A DNA stretch of 22,222 bases from an uncultured Synechococcaceae cyanobacterium (GCA_902538695.1 CACBGC010000009.1:1-22222), one strand, 5' to 3'. Shown: positions 7,311 through 15,820, counted from the stretch's first letter. The notes: generated from the sequence alone by a model not told the origin. A program made the numbers and translations.

Positions 7311-9473
7311 TTGTCTAAATATTTACTTGAGATAGGAACAGAAGAGTTGCCCGCAAAATTTTCTCATTCTGTTCTAGAGCAATTTAAATCTCTAATAGAA
7401 TTTGAATTGGACAAAAAGTTAATCAAATTCGAACATATAGTTGTTACCTCCACTCCAAGGAGGATAGTTCTACTTCTTGAAGGTTTAGTTGATTATGCAG
7501 AAGATAAGATAATAGAAAGAAAAGGGCCTAAAGCAAATTCAGCTTATTTAAATGGATGTCCTACTAATGCTGCTTTAGGATTTGCTAATAGCTTAGATAT
7601 AAATGTAAGTGAGCTAGAAATAAAAAACACAGAAAAGGGTGATTTTGTATTTGGAAAGAAAATTGAGAAAGGACTATCAACAAAAAATTCTTTGTCTTCG
7701 ATTATCCCAAATTTAATAAAGAGTCTTCAAGGCCCTCGATTTATGAAATGGGGTGCTGGGAACATAAAATTTTCAAGACCTATTAGGTGGATTGCCTCTA
7801 TTTACAATAATGAAATTCTTGATTTTGAATTTGATGAATGTGATCCAAAGATCAAAATAAGTAATAAAACAAAAAGTCATAGGCTAATCAATGAAGTTTT
7901 AGAAGTTCATAATCCTGATGATTTTTTCGAATTATTGAAACGAAATAGGGTATTAGTTATTCGAAAAGAAAGAAAAGAAAAAATTGAAAGTTTAATAAAT
8001 CAGGCATCTAAATCTTTAAATCTGAAACCTGACCTTTCAGAAGGATTACTAAATGAACTAACTGATTTAGTTGAATGGCCAGACTTAATTGTTGGCAAAT
8101 TTAGTGATGAATTTCTTGATCTTCCTGTTGAAGTTTTATCAACAGTCATGAAAAATCATCAGAGATACGTTCCTCTTTTATTTAAAAACGAAAGTTTTTC
8201 TAAACTAGATTTAAACTCTGAAAAAAATATTAGTACAACTTTCTGCGTTATTTCAAATGGTCTTGAAGAATCAAATAATAATATTGCTAAAGGTAATGAG
8301 AAAGTATTAAGGGCAAGGTTTTCAGATGCAAAGTTTTTCGTAGAAAGTGACAAAAAAGTTGCTTCAATCGAAAGAAATGAAAAGCTTAAATCGGTTTCAT
8401 ATTTGAGTGGACTTGGAAATATATTTCAGAGGGTAGAAAGGATAGAGGAAGTTACTAAAAACATTCTTAAATTTTTAAATGATAAGTCTTTAGAAGAAAA
8501 AAAAATAATAGAAGCTGCTAAATACTGTAAAAACGACTTATGTAGCGAAATTGTTTTCGAATTCCCTGAGCTGCAAGGAATAATGGGTGGTAAATATCTT
8601 AAATATGAGGGATTTAGTGAGGATGTTTGCTTGGCTGTCGCTGAACATTATTTACCTTCTTTTTATAAGGATGCTTTGCCCTCCACAAAATATGGTGCAA
8701 TAGTTTCCATAGCAGATAAGATCGAAACTCTTATAAGTATATTTATTTCTGGTAGACGTCCTAGTGGATCATCTGATCCTTATGCTTTGAGAAGAAATTT
8801 GAATGGAGTGATTAAAATAATTTGGGATTATGAACTTGATTTACCTTTAAATAAATTATTCAACGAACTTATTGATTTTTGGAAAATCGTATTTCCGCAT
8901 TTAAACTTCTCAAGAGAAACAGTACTTAATGATCTAAATGTATTTTTAGTTCAAAGAATTGTAAGTCATCTAGAAGAAATATCACTAAGTAAAGAATTAA
9001 TAAAGGCCGTTTGCACTTCTGATGAATTATCTCAAAAAAGATTATTGAATATTGTTGACCTTAAAAATAGAGTTAAATCTATAATTAATTTTATCGAAAA
9101 GGATAATTTTTTTGAAATCCAGAAGGTAATTACCAGGGTAAGCAAATTAGCAAATAATAGTGATCTTTCAAGAGACGTTCTCTCAACAAGAGATTGTATA
9201 AACACAAATCTTTTTGAAAAAGATTGTGAATTGAAAGTATTTGAATTTATTGAAGAATTAGAAAAACTTTTTTCAGAAGGTTATTGCAATTATTTGGAAC
9301 TTCTAAATTTGTTTGAGATTAATGTAAACACTATGGAGGATTTATTTGATAATGAGAAGGGAGTCCTAATTATGTCAGATGATTTAAAAATAAGAAATAA
9401 TAGGCTCAATTTGTTGAGCTTAATTAGAAATTATTCCCTAAAAATAGCCGACTTTACACTTTTGAACTCTTAA
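7311..9473 (+). CDS. glyS: Glycyl-tRNA synthetase beta subunit
   Basis: This is the beta subunit of the bacterial alpha2-beta2 glycyl-tRNA synthetase. It binds tRNA and contributes the anticodon-recognition and editing-like domains, while the alpha subunit (glyQ, not in this window) carries the class II catalytic core. The 720-residue protein starts with the family hallmark YLLEIGTEELPAKF. It contains the conserved block GRRPSGSSDPYALRR (from residue 481), preceded by an HD-like domain with AEHYLP and SIADKIETL. Length is normal for GlyS-beta (about 690-720). The start is TTG at 7311 in a U-rich context, and the hallmark begins at residue 4, so no upstream start is needed. Its last 20 bases overlap the 3' end of chlP on the other strand. 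Confidence 0.97.
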   Translation: MSKYLLEIGTEELPAKFSHSVLEQFKSLIEFELDKKLIKFEHIVVTSTPRRIVLLLEGLVDYAEDKIIERKGPKANSAYLNGCPTNAALGFANSLDINVSELEIKNTEKGDFVFGKKIEKGLSTKNSLSSIIPNLIKSLQGPRFMKWGAGNIKFSRPIRWIASIYNNEILDFEFDECDPKIKISNKTKSHRLINEVLEVHNPDDFFELLKRNRVLVIRKERKEKIESLINQASKSLNLKPDLSEGLLNELTDLVEWPDLIVGKFSDEFLDLPVEVLSTVMKNHQRYVPLLFKNESFSKLDLNSEKNISTTFCVISNGLEESNNNIAKGNEKVLRARFSDAKFFVESDKKVASIERNEKLKSVSYLSGLGNIFQRVERIEEVTKNILKFLNDKSLEEKKIIEAAKYCKNDLCSEIVFEFPELQGIMGGKYLKYEGFSEDVCLAVAEHYLPSFYKDALPSTKYGAIVSIADKIETLISIFISGRRPSGSSDPYALRRNLNGVIKIIWDYELDLPLNKLFNELIDFWKIVFPHLNFSRETVLNDLNVFLVQRIVSHLEEISLSKELIKAVCTSDELSQKRLLNIVDLKNRVKSIINFIEKDNFFEIQKVITRVSKLANNSDLSRDVLSTRDCINTNLFEKDCELKVFEFIEELEKLFSEGYCNYLELLNLFEINVNTMEDLFDNEKGVLIMSDDLKIRNNRLNLLSLIRNYSLKIADFTLLNS
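9381..9422 (-). terminator. Possible intrinsic terminator for chlP, inside glyS
   Basis: On the minus strand, starting 32 bases after the chlP stop, GCTCAA and TTGAGC form a 6-bp stem around a 4-base loop (9404-9419). Outside it come one A-C mismatch and two further pairs (to 9401-9422). The stem is followed by a T-rich tail, TTATTTCTTATTTTT. This is the layout of a weak Rho-independent terminator. It lies wholly within the last codons of glyS. The plus-strand transcript could also fold here (9 pairs counting a G-U) but has no U tract after it. Confidence 0.35.
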
Positions 9474-10794
9474 CTTTAATTCCTCCCTTTATTGAATAAT
9501 TTTCTAGCATTTTTTCTACTTCTTTATTTTCCCTGACAGCACTATCAACAGGTTTATATTTGTGAGGTGCTAAGGCTTTACCTCTTAAAATCGAACCAAG
9601 TGTAAGCATTGTAATTTTAAGTTGCTGTAATGGTTTCATAGATACAACTCTTTTATATAAGTAACTATCAAAAGTAAGTCTTTGTACATCCATGTCATCA
9701 CACATCTCAACAAAGGCTTCTCTAGCAGAATCATTTCTGTAGAAAATATTTTGAAGGATTTCTAGCACTTTATAAGTTGTGCCATATTTTTTATCCCATT
9801 TTTTAAGATAGTTTTTTAAATCTTTTTCTGATGGAATTACTTGACCGTTTTTTGATGCTTCAACAATTTCTTCGGCACACATTCTTCCGCTTTTTGCAGC
9901 AAAATAAATACCCTCTCCAGAACTTTTTGTAACATAACCAGCAGCATCACCAACCAATGCCATTCTCCCAACTACTCTTCTGGGCCTTGGATGCTCAGGA
10001 ATAGGGTGAGCTTCTACTTTTATTACTTCACCATTAACAAGTCTTTTCTTTGCCCTATTTCTTACACCCTCTTGAAGTCCTTTAATTAATGACTGATTCT
10101 TTTGCATGGTTCCAGTGCCAACAGCAACATGATCATATTTAGGAAATACCCACCCATAAAAATCAGGAGAAACATCAGTTCCGACATACATTTCAGCAAG
10201 ATCTTCGTAGTAACTCATTTCTTCTTTAGGCAATTTAATTCTTTCCTGAAATGCTATGGCAACTTTGTAATCTCCTGCATCCATTGCTTTTGCAACTCTG
10301 CTATTGGCCCCATCAGCTCCGATTAAAAGGTCAACAGTAAGCTCTTTAAGTTCCCCTTTTTTATCTCCATTCGTAAAATCTGAGTAGGATAGTTTATATG
10401 GCCCTTGATTATTATCGCCAGTATCAATAGAAGTAACTAATCCATTTATTAATGTAGCACCAAGATCTGATGCTCTATTGCGCATAAAGGCATCCATAAC
10501 TTCTCTTCTACACATTCCAATAAACTCATTATCACTTTCCCCATAAACTCTATCTAAGCTTATATCCACCTCTCTATTTGATGGAGATATCATTCTCATA
10601 TGCCTTACTTTTCTATCAATAATTGACTCAGGTAAATCAAATTCTTCGACCATGCAAAGTGGAATTGCTCCTCCACATGGTTTTGCATTATCTAATTTTC
10701 TCTCGAAGAGCCAAGTTTTTATTCCAGCTTTAGCAAGTATTTCTGCCGCACATGAACCACTTGGACCTCCACCAATAACTGCTACCCTCAACAT
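9454..10794 (-). CDS. chlP: Geranylgeranyl reductase
   Basis: ChlP is the FAD- and NADPH-dependent enzyme that reduces geranylgeranyl groups to phytyl, supplying the tail of chlorophyll and tocopherol precursors at the thylakoid. The 446-residue protein opens with the FAD-binding Rossmann motif GGGPSG (residues 8-13). It then has PCGGAIP, the GADGANS motif and the second FAD contact GDAAGYVTKSSGEGIYFA, all typical of the ChlP/BchP family. The frame stays open to an ATG at 10851. I chose the ATG at 10794 because the dinucleotide fold then starts at residue 3, as in homologues, while the extra 19 residues are an AT-rich unlikely extension. It converges with glyS with a 20-base overlap and diverges from the VanY-like gene across 111 bases. 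Confidence 0.96.
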   Translation of the reverse strand: MLRVAVIGGGPSGSCAAEILAKAGIKTWLFERKLDNAKPCGGAIPLCMVEEFDLPESIIDRKVRHMRMISPSNREVDISLDRVYGESDNEFIGMCRREVMDAFMRNRASDLGATLINGLVTSIDTGDNNQGPYKLSYSDFTNGDKKGELKELTVDLLIGADGANSRVAKAMDAGDYKVAIAFQERIKLPKEEMSYYEDLAEMYVGTDVSPDFYGWVFPKYDHVAVGTGTMQKNQSLIKGLQEGVRNRAKKRLVNGEVIKVEAHPIPEHPRPRRVVGRMALVGDAAGYVTKSSGEGIYFAAKSGRMCAEEIVEASKNGQVIPSEKDLKNYLKKWDKKYGTTYKVLEILQNIFYRNDSAREAFVEMCDDMDVQRLTFDSYLYKRVVSMKPLQQLKITMLTLGSILRGKALAPHKYKPVDSAVRENKEVEKMLENYSIKGGIKVKSSKV

Positions 10795-10905
10795 ATGAAA
10801 AAAATAATACTGTATATAAAAACTACATCTTTTTCGCTTATAAAAGTGCATTTCTTAAAATAATAGTTAATATCGAAATATCTTTTCCAAATTCACATCT
10901 AAATA

Positions 10906-11628
10906 TTGGAACTAAACAAAGATCTCGATCAATTTGATATACCGCATGCCAAAAGAACTTACCTAAATAATCCAAATTTTACATTATTAAAAAAATTATT
11001 AATATTTTCTCCATTTTTTTTTCTTATGTTTTCTTTCGTTGCATTGCGATTAATAAGAAATGTAGATTTAATACCACTTAATAATCTCAAATTTCAGGTT
11101 GAAAGAAATAATGATGCCAGAATTTTAGGCCATCTTCCCTATAACGAAATTCCTAAAGAGAAACTAGTTTTAATTGAGCCTTATATTGAAGTTCACATTG
11201 ATATGCGCGATTCTCTACTAAAAATGAGAGAAGAAGCCAAAAAGGATGGGATATATTTGGTCTTCTTGAGTGGTTATAGATCAATAAATTTGCAAAACAA
11301 TATCTTTTATTCTTTAAAATCTATTAGAAATCAAGAAGCGGCTGAAAGAGCTAGAGTTTCTGCCCCTCCAGGATATTCTGAACATAGTACAGGTTTTGCA
11401 ATCGATATTGGTGATGCTACTCAAAGAGTTACAGACTTTGAAACAGACTTCGAAAATACTGACGCCTTTAAATGGCTCATGAAAAATGCAGCCAAGTTTC
11501 ACTTTAAGTTATCGTTCAACAAAGATAATAAATATATAGATTACGAACCCTGGCATTGGAGATATGAGGGGTCAATTGAAGCATTAAAAGTTTTTGAAAG
11601 TGCAAATAGAAATTATAAATCTAATTGA
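10906..11628 (+). CDS. VanY-type D-alanyl-D-alanine carboxypeptidase, membrane-anchored
   Basis: This is a zinc carboxypeptidase of the VanY family (M15B), which trims the terminal D-Ala from peptidoglycan stem peptides. Residues about 31-47 form one hydrophobic segment after a short basic N-terminus, so the enzyme is probably anchored with its catalytic domain in the periplasm. Catalytic features are SGYRS (substrate-binding Arg), SEHSTGFAID with H160 and D167, and EPWHWRY with E214 and H217, giving the His/Asp/His zinc site and catalytic Glu. The length of 240 residues is normal. The start is TTG at 10906, because an in-frame TAA lies at 10900-10902 and the next ATG falls inside the membrane segment. 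typA follows after 118 bases on the same strand. Confidence 0.92.
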   Translation: MELNKDLDQFDIPHAKRTYLNNPNFTLLKKLLIFSPFFFLMFSFVALRLIRNVDLIPLNNLKFQVERNNDARILGHLPYNEIPKEKLVLIEPYIEVHIDMRDSLLKMREEAKKDGIYLVFLSGYRSINLQNNIFYSLKSIRNQEAAERARVSAPPGYSEHSTGFAIDIGDATQRVTDFETDFENTDAFKWLMKNAAKFHFKLSFNKDNKYIDYEPWHWRYEGSIEALKVFESANRNYKSN

Positions 11629-11746
11629 TTGATTTAATTATTCAATAGATTATATTTTTCAAAGTCTTAAAGAGAAAATTCTCATAATAAGCATACTTTG
11701 AGTTAGCCTTAATAAAGTCAAACTATTATTTATATAAATTCTATAA

Positions 11747-13543
11747 ATGTCATCTTCGATAAAAGAAATTAGAAATGTAGCAATTATTGCTCACGTAGAT
11801 CATGGGAAAACAACACTTGTAGATGCATTGTTATCTCAATCAGGAATATTTAGAGACAATGAAGTTATCCCTACATGTGTAATGGATTCAAATGATCTTG
11901 AAAGAGAAAGGGGGATAACAATTCTCTCAAAAAATACTGCAGTTAACTATAAAGAAACCAGAATTAATATTATAGATACACCTGGACATGCTGATTTTGG
12001 AGGAGAAGTTGAAAGAGTTTTGGGAATGGTTGATGGTTGTCTTCTTATTGTTGATGCAAATGAGGGACCTATGCCTCAAACAAGATTTGTTTTAAAAAAA
12101 GCACTAGAAAAAGGACTTAGGCCTATAGTCTTTGTAAATAAAATTGATAGACCACGAGTCGTGCCAGAAATAGCAATTGATAAGGTCCTTGATTTGTTTT
12201 TGGAGTTAGGAGCTGATGATGATCAATGTGATTTCCCTTATCTTTTTGGTAGTGGCTTATCTGGTTTCGCAAAAGAAGAGATGGAATCTAAAAGTGATAA
12301 TATGATGCCTCTTTTTGAAGCTATTATCAGACACGTTCCTCCTCCAGTAGGTGATTCTAATAAGCCTCTTCAGCTACAAATAACAACTCTGGACTATTCT
12401 GATTTCTTAGGCAGAATAGTAATTGGAAAGATTCATAATGGGACTATAAAAAATGGCCAACAGGCTAGTTTAATTAAAGAAAACGGAAAAACTATTAAAG
12501 GTAAGGTTAGTAAACTTTTAGGATTTGAAGGATTACAAAGAATTGATATAAATGAAGCATTTGCAGGTGATATTGTTGCTGTTTCTGGTTTCGATGACGT
12601 CAATATTGGTGAGACCATAGCATGTCCCGATTCTCCTCATCCTCTTCCATTAATCAAAGTTGATGAACCTACCTTAAATATGACTTTTGTTGTAAATGAT
12701 TCCCCATTTGCAGGTAAGGAAGGGAAATTTGTTACTAGTAGACAATTAAAAAATAGATTGGAGAGGGAACTTTTAACAAATGTTGCCTTGAGAGTAGAAG
12801 AAACTGATTCTCCTGACAGGTTCTCAGTTTCAGGAAGAGGAGAATTACATCTAGGGATATTGATTGAAACTATGAGAAGAGAGGGTTTTGAGTTTCAAAT
12901 CTCACAACCTCAAGTAATTTTCAGAGAAATTGATAATGTTGAATGTGAGCCTATAGAGACTTTGGTTTTAGATGTACCTGAAGTATCTGTTGGTTCTTGC
13001 ATCGAAAAACTTGGATCTAGAAAGGCAGAGATGAAAAACATGCAGACAAGTTCAGATGGTAGAACTCAATTAGAATTTCTTGTACCATCAAGAGGATTAA
13101 TTGGATTTCGCGGGGAATTTGTAAGGATAACCAGAGGTGAAGGTATCATGAGTCATTCTTTTTATGAATATAAACCTAAAACAGGAGACTTTGAAACAAG
13201 AAGGAATGGCGTTCTTATTGCTTTTGAGGAGGGTGTGGCTACATTTTATGCTTTAAAGAATGCTGAAGATAGGGGAGTATATTTCATTAAACCTGGAGTT
13301 AAAGTTTATAAGGGAATGATAATTGGAGAGAATAATCGACCTCAAGATCTTGAGTTGAATATATGTAAAACTAAGCAGTTGACCAATATGAGGTCTGCAG
13401 GGGCAGAAGAACTTGATACTTTGCAGTCACCTGTTGATATTACCCTTGAAAGAGCACTCGAATATATTGGTCCAGATGAAATGCTAGAGGTAACACCTGA
13501 TTCAATAAGAATGAGAAAAATAAATAAAAAGAAAAGAAATTAA
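11747..13543 (+). CDS. typA: Translational GTPase TypA/BipA
   Basis: TypA/BipA is a ribosome-associated GTPase of the EF-G/LepA superfamily, involved in ribosome assembly and stress responses. The 598-residue protein shows every G motif: AHVDHGKTT (G1, residues 15-23), RGITI (G2), DTPGHADF (G3, from D77) and NKID (G4, 131-134). It then has the beta-barrel domain II, EF-G-like domains III and V, and the C-terminal TypA-specific domain with SRGLIGFRGEF and the RSAGAEE-type stretch. Length matches the family (about 600). The ATG start has a U/A-rich leader and no Shine-Dalgarno sequence. The DUF309 gene begins 11 bases after the stop, so both are probably on one transcript. Confidence 0.97.
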   Translation: MSSSIKEIRNVAIIAHVDHGKTTLVDALLSQSGIFRDNEVIPTCVMDSNDLERERGITILSKNTAVNYKETRINIIDTPGHADFGGEVERVLGMVDGCLLIVDANEGPMPQTRFVLKKALEKGLRPIVFVNKIDRPRVVPEIAIDKVLDLFLELGADDDQCDFPYLFGSGLSGFAKEEMESKSDNMMPLFEAIIRHVPPPVGDSNKPLQLQITTLDYSDFLGRIVIGKIHNGTIKNGQQASLIKENGKTIKGKVSKLLGFEGLQRIDINEAFAGDIVAVSGFDDVNIGETIACPDSPHPLPLIKVDEPTLNMTFVVNDSPFAGKEGKFVTSRQLKNRLERELLTNVALRVEETDSPDRFSVSGRGELHLGILIETMRREGFEFQISQPQVIFREIDNVECEPIETLVLDVPEVSVGSCIEKLGSRKAEMKNMQTSSDGRTQLEFLVPSRGLIGFRGEFVRITRGEGIMSHSFYEYKPKTGDFETRRNGVLIAFEEGVATFYALKNAEDRGVYFIKPGVKVYKGMIIGENNRPQDLELNICKTKQLTNMRSAGAEELDTLQSPVDITLERALEYIGPDEMLEVTPDSIRMRKINKKKRN

Positions 13544-13554
13544 TAATTAGTTTT

Positions 13555-13923
13555 ATGAACGAAGAAAGCACAAAAAGTTTTCAAGATTCTCTTTTTACTG
13601 CCTTAAATCTTTTTAACAATCATGAATGGTATGAGGCTCATGATGCTTTTGAAGAAATATGGAATTCCGTTGATGGTGACGAAAGACAAGTTATCCAGGG
13701 AATTTTACAAGTATCTGTTTCTCAGTTTCACTTAAGTAAGGGTAATTTGAATGGAGCTACTATTTTGCTTGGAGAGGGTTTAGGTAGAATAAAAACAAGA
13801 ACTAAGATTAATTTAGGAATTGATCTTGAATCCTTCTGCCAATGTTTGGAAAATTTATTGAGGAAATTACAATATAAAGAGCTATTAAATGAGAAAGATA
13901 AGCCTTTTTTGAAACTTCTTTGA
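13555..13923 (+). CDS. DUF309 family protein
   Basis: This is a 122-residue protein of the DUF309 family, whose biochemical role is unknown. The family signature, an aromatic and acidic helix with conserved His and Glu, is visible as HEWYEAHDAFEEIW (residues 23-36). It is followed by a second helix, RQVIQGILQVSVSQFHLSKGN, and a third around GATILLGEGLGRI. There is no signal peptide or membrane segment, so it should be a small cytoplasmic all-helical protein. It starts 11 bases after typA. Its stop codon TGA at 13921-13923 shares its A with the ATG of a 32-codon ORF (TGATG), suggesting translational coupling through to the ABC ATPase gene. Confidence 0.85.
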   Translation: MNEESTKSFQDSLFTALNLFNNHEWYEAHDAFEEIWNSVDGDERQVIQGILQVSVSQFHLSKGNLNGATILLGEGLGRIKTRTKINLGIDLESFCQCLENLLRKLQYKELLNEKDKPFLKLL

Positions 13924-14021
13924 TGAATTTAAATATACTTTTATCTTTAATGAAATTATTATTTTCTATCCTAATTTTTTTTCAAGCAAACAAGAAAACT
14001 ATTCGATTTCAAGAAAAATGA
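13923..14021 (+). CDS. 32-codon signal-peptide-like ORF between DUF309 and lptB
   Basis: An ATG at 13923 overlaps the DUF309 stop (TGATG), and the TGA at 14019 overlaps the start of the downstream ABC ATPase gene (ATGA). The 32-residue product has a hydrophobic core of about 12-15 residues (LMKLLFSILIFF from residue 9), followed by a short polar tail containing ANKKTIRFQEK. It resembles a bare signal peptide or single membrane helix, and a second in-frame ATG lies at 13950. In many Gram-negative bacteria the periplasmic LPS-transport protein LptA, which has a signal peptide, is encoded just before lptB. This may be an lptA remnant, a genuine micropeptide, or only a coupling device. It is too short to decide from the sequence. 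Confidence 0.45.
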   Translation: MNLNILLSLMKLLFSILIFFQANKKTIRFQEK

Positions 14022-14746
14022 ACCTAAAGATTCATAATGTATCTCTTTCAATTAAAGGAAGATTAATTGTAAATGATGTTTCCATAACTGTAAATCCAGG
14101 GGAAGTTGTGGGTTTGATGGGACCTAATGGTGCGGGGAAAACTACCACTTTTAATCTTGCCGTTGGGAATATAAAACCTGATAAAGGTGAAATTTTAATG
14201 AATGGAAAAAATATAACCAATCTTCCTCTCCCAATTAGATCAAGACTTGGGTTGGGTTATTTAACTCAAGAAGCGAGTATATTTAGAGACCTAACTGTTA
14301 AGGATAATATAGATTTGGCTTTGCAGAATTCATCTTATAGTAAAGCGGCAATTAGAAATAGAAGAGAACAATTAATTAATGAATTTAATTTGAATAACTT
14401 TGTAGATAATTATGGTTATCAACTTTCAGGAGGAGAGAGGAGGAGGTGTGAAATAGCAAGGGCTCTCACTGTAGGTAGAAAAGGACCTAAATATTTGTTA
14501 TTAGATGAACCTTTTGCTGGAATCGATCCTCTAGCTGTTAATGATCTAAAGAAACTAATTCTTAAATTAAGTATTGATGGGGTTGGGATTCTCATTACAG
14601 ACCATAATGTGAGGGAAACCCTTCTAATTACAAACAAATCATATGTCTTAAGTGAAGGAAAAATTTTAGCTAACGGTTCATCAAGTGAATTGGCTGATAA
14701 TCCAATAGTCAAGAAGTATTATCTAGGAGATAATTTCAAACTTTGA
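14018..14746 (+). CDS. lptB: LptB-type ABC transporter ATPase
   Basis: This is the ATP-binding subunit of the LptB family, which powers lipopolysaccharide extraction from the inner membrane with LptF/LptG. The 242-residue protein contains Walker A GPNGAGKTT (35-43), the Q-loop region TQEASIF, the ABC signature LSGGERRR (136-143), Walker B LLLDEPF with D163 and E164, and the H-loop His196 in TDHNVRE. The RRRCEIARAL context and the C-terminal tail KKYYLGDNF are typical of LptB, and less like the branched-chain amino-acid ATPase LivG. The start overlaps the preceding small ORF (ATGA). No LptA, LptC or YjgP/YjgQ permease gene flanks it here: DUF309 is upstream and ccsA lies 114 bases downstream. 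The partner subunits must therefore be elsewhere or missing. Confidence 0.88.
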   Translation: MNLKIHNVSLSIKGRLIVNDVSITVNPGEVVGLMGPNGAGKTTTFNLAVGNIKPDKGEILMNGKNITNLPLPIRSRLGLGYLTQEASIFRDLTVKDNIDLALQNSSYSKAAIRNRREQLINEFNLNNFVDNYGYQLSGGERRRCEIARALTVGRKGPKYLLLDEPFAGIDPLAVNDLKKLILKLSIDGVGILITDHNVRETLLITNKSYVLSEGKILANGSSSELADNPIVKKYYLGDNFKL

Positions 14747-14860
14747 AATGCTTTTTTAAAAATAAATTAAAACTTTATTATTAAAGATTTACTCATTTAA
14801 GAATGATTTTAATTATTATTTGGTTGTCATTGAATATTAAAACTTGAGAAATTTCTAGAA

Positions 14861-15790
14861 ATGATACTAGATAATTTTTTTAAAAATTTATTATATGAAC
14901 CGGTTTCAGTTTTAGGCCTTTTAGTTTTTTATTTTTTATTAATTAACTTACCAATTTCCTTGGGTGCAGTTTTTAAAAAAAAGTCTTCTTCTGCTGTAAG
15001 ACTTATAACGATTTTAGTGAACTTATTGATAACATTACAATTACTTTTTAGGTGGTCAATTTCTGGGCACTTTCCTATCAGCAATTTGTATGAATCTCTT
15101 TATTTCCTCACTTGGGGTATCACATTAGGTCAACTATTGGTTGAAAGAGAATACCAAGCTCCAATAATTCCCTCAATTGCTATACCTATTGAGTTACTGA
15201 CTGTAGCTTTTGCTTGTTTTGTTTTACCTGAGGATTTGAAATTATCGTCCAACTTAGTTCCAGCTTTAAGGTCTAGTTGGTTAGTAATGCATGTTAGTGT
15301 CGTAATGCTTAGTTATGCAGCATTAATAATAGGATCTTTACTTTCAATGTCCGTTTTGTTTATTAATAAAAATAAGCCGCTTCAAATAAGAAGTAGTTCT
15401 ACAGGTATAGGAGGATTTAAAATTTCAAATAGCTATCCTTTAAATGATTTAGTGGAACCTATTGAATTTTCTCATTCAGAAGAATTAGATACATTAAGTT
15501 ATCGTTCTATATTAATCGGCTTTGTTCTTTTAACTCTAGGTTTAATTTCAGGTGCGGTCTGGGCTAATGAGGCTTGGGGCACATGGTGGAGTTGGGATCC
15601 AAAAGAAACATGGGCATTTATCTCATGGTTATTTTATGCCGCTTATCTGCATATGAGAATAAGCAAGGGTTGGCAAGGACGTAGACCAGCATTATTAGCA
15701 TCTACAGGTTTTTTAGTAGTTTTAGTATGTTATTTAGGAGTTAATTTCTTAGGAATAGGGTTACATAGTTATGGCTGGATATTTGGGTAA
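14861..15790 (+). CDS. ccsA: Cytochrome c biogenesis protein CcsA (System II, ResC-type)
   Basis: CcsA, with Ccs1, forms the System II machinery that carries heme across the thylakoid or cytoplasmic membrane and attaches it to apocytochromes c and f. The 309-residue protein is strongly hydrophobic with about eight membrane segments. It carries the tryptophan-rich WWD heme-handling motif WGTWWSWDPKETW at residues 239-251. Conserved histidines typical of the family are H144 (MHVSVVMLSYA), H264 (AAYLHMR) and H302 (GLHSYGW), the likely external and transmembrane heme ligands. The start at ATG 14861 places a membrane segment at about residues 17-37. It converges on rpe with 30 bases between the stops. 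Ccs1 is not in the window. Confidence 0.95.
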   Translation: MILDNFFKNLLYEPVSVLGLLVFYFLLINLPISLGAVFKKKSSSAVRLITILVNLLITLQLLFRWSISGHFPISNLYESLYFLTWGITLGQLLVEREYQAPIIPSIAIPIELLTVAFACFVLPEDLKLSSNLVPALRSSWLVMHVSVVMLSYAALIIGSLLSMSVLFINKNKPLQIRSSSTGIGGFKISNSYPLNDLVEPIEFSHSEELDTLSYRSILIGFVLLTLGLISGAVWANEAWGTWWSWDPKETWAFISWLFYAAYLHMRISKGWQGRRPALLASTGFLVVLVCYLGVNFLGIGLHSYGWIFG

Positions 15791-15820
15791 TTTGTTAATC
15801 TCCCGGAATATTTATATTTA

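Noticed and set aside
10795..10851. 19-codon N-terminal extension of chlP from ATG 10851
   Set aside because: The family N-terminus (LRVAVIGGGPSG) starts at ATG 10794, and the extension is AT-rich promoter-like sequence with an unusual Phe/Tyr composition.
11618..11660. Stem-loop spanning the VanY-type gene stop codon, followed by ATATTTTTC, as a terminator
   Set aside because: The stem (11618-11628 with 11642-11651) is almost all A-T, has a bulged base and a 13-base loop, and is expected often by chance in such AT-rich DNA.
11678..11687. ATTCTCATAA shared by the typA and glpX upstream regions
   Set aside because: A single 10-base A/T-rich match, and the typA copy is not part of a long dyad. 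Chance sharing is likely.
14803..14847. 14-codon hydrophobic frame between lptB and ccsA as a remnant permease gene
   Set aside because: It is too short, T-rich, and lacks any recognisable YjgP/YjgQ motif. It could arise by chance in AT-rich spacer.
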